A stretch of 26,221 nucleotides of DNA from an uncultured Eubacterium sp. GTDB taxonomy: Bacteria > Bacillota_A > Clostridia > Lachnospirales > Lachnospiraceae. The translations under genes and the position numbers were made by a program. The stretch covers positions 1 through 26,221 of the forward strand of contig CAOKJJ010000062.1 of assembly GCA_948468465.1 (NCBI GenBank), given 5' to 3'. Of this stretch, positions 25,729-26,221 are shown piece by piece (position 1 is the first letter of the stretch; each line of letters starts with the position of its first letter). The notes under the pieces were generated by a model. The model was not told the DNA's origin. It searched no databases and saw only the letters and a list, made by a program, of their open reading frames with translations.

Positions 25729-25968
25729 GCCAGGTGAGGGAGAAATGGCCTGGCTTGCGGCTCCTACTCCAGAATGCTAAGAAGTGCTAGGCATTCTGCA
25801 TGGACGCTGTGGCCCCGTCCGGTCGCGTCGCGTAATCCGCCCCTGGCTAAACGCCAGTGGCTAAAAGCGACGCTGGGCTACGCCCCTGATTTACTGAGCA
25901 GAATGCCAAGAACTTCTATACATTCTTCCAACGTCGCCGCAAGCCAGGCCATTTCCCCCTCACCCGGC
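25729..25968 (+). repeat. Long-hairpin element, copy C (240 bp)
   Basis: The arms 25729-25761 and 25936-25968 pair over 33 positions with two A-C mismatches. The second helix is AGAAGTGCT/AGAACTTCT, the central stem GCGTCGC/GCGACGC (GCGGCAC/GTGCCGC in A and B, i.e. two compensated pairs), and the cap CTGGC-TAAAC-GCCAG is unchanged. A local GGGC-TAC-GCCC hairpin replaces GGC-TTC-GCC. The 5' flank GGACGC (25725-25730) and the 3' boundary CGGCTG match the other copies. An open frame through it (25774-25971, plus) has no ribosome site. Confidence 0.92.
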
Positions 25969-26191
25969 TGATTTTCTCAGGCTTACATGTAAATTCGCGA
26001 ACATTTGTGAAAGAAACTGCAATTTTTAATCTCGCAGAAGATTCAAATGATTGCATAAAAAGCATTCCATCTGTAATATATACAAAGATTGGCCGATATT
26101 CCTGGCAGTCATCGTAATACCTGAACGGCGAAACCATGCAAAAATACAGTAGCTTTTAACGCCATAATTTCTGTAAAGCCAGTCAAAATCA
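25969..26191. other. Spacer between elements C and D
   Basis: This 223-bp AT-rich interval has no tandem repeats, promoter or gene I can support. Its length equals that of the A-B spacer, but I see no extended similarity beyond the edges (TGATTT on the left, AAATCA on the right). A minus-strand open frame here (25916-26137) runs into the element C arm and lacks a ribosome site. Confidence 0.5.
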
Positions 26192-26221
26192 GCTGGATGA
26201 GGGGCGGGGCCTGGATTTCGG
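26192..26221 (-). repeat. Long-hairpin element, copy D (partial, cut by the window end)
   Basis: After AAATCA, as before copy B, the sequence reads GCTGGATGAGGGGCGGGGCC and then TGGATTTCGG. It begins GCTGG like the inner arm of copy B and shares GGCCTGG with the arms of A and C. Only one arm is present, so pairing cannot be tested. The orientation is the same as copy B. Confidence 0.7.

Noticed and set aside
25774..26137. Small reading frames across element C and its spacer (25774-25971 plus, 25916-26137 minus)
   Set aside because: They run through element C arms or interior, have no ribosome site and no recognisable protein features.

Overview
The window looks like part of the chromosome of a motile, anaerobic, Gram-positive Firmicute, most likely a Lachnospiraceae-type clostridium. 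The basis is the gene set (two chemoreceptors, RarA, a GH2 LacZ, an IscU-type nifS/nifU/mnmA cluster, DUF2164, an Rpn-type PD-(D/E)XK protein), the strong AGGAGG ribosome sites, the near-consensus promoters with 16-17 bp spacers, and tRNA genes without encoded CCA. Most genes lie on the minus strand. Genus assignment is inference; no rRNA gene is inside the window.

Layout. 1-480: two tandem minus-strand promoters and a leader running off the left edge (probably an rRNA operon), preceded by tRNA-Ile(GAT) with its own promoter. 504-923: a hotdog thioesterase. 1074-2556: tRNA-Thr(GGT), then an AT-rich plus-strand patch with a Uma2-family protein and a YefM/YoeB toxin-antitoxin pair, closed by a 25-bp inverted-repeat terminator. 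2606-4825: a lytic transglycosylase and a secreted C39-like/leucine-rich-repeat protein. 4941-10174: trxB, a nucleotidyltransferase-LarE fusion and lacZ as one probable operon. 10369-14235: an Rpn-type nuclease-like protein, a histidine kinase without a partner regulator, and a chemoreceptor. 14455-15257: a dense repeat island. 15493-16533: a protein with EF-hand-like calcium loops. 16630-20486: mrp, mnmA, nifU and nifS (Fe-S cluster and tRNA thiolation genes). 20661-25683: DUF2164, a Cache-domain chemoreceptor, an aminotransferase and rarA. 25729-26221: more of the same repeat family.

The most unusual feature is a family of about 238-bp elements: A 14561-14798 (+), B 15022-15257 (-), C 25729-25968 (+), and D from 26192 (-, cut by the window end). 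Each complete copy is closed by 31-33-bp inverted arms. The arm sequences differ between copies but pair almost perfectly within a copy. The interior is conserved and has its own nested hairpins, with compensatory changes between copies. A faces B and C faces D, tail to tail, and both pairs have exactly 223 bp between facing arms although the two spacers look unrelated. Copy A is abutted on its left by five 22-bp tandem repeats and on its right by three 49-bp tandem repeats, each carrying the element boundary sequence. I do not recognise this family. It behaves like a structure-selected element (RNA or folded single-stranded DNA) and not like an ordinary MITE.

Other points: a 16-bp tandem duplication appears to have moved the original start of the lytic transglycosylase out of frame; nifU has its only good ribosome site about 42 nt upstream of the start; and rarA has almost no promoter space outside element C.
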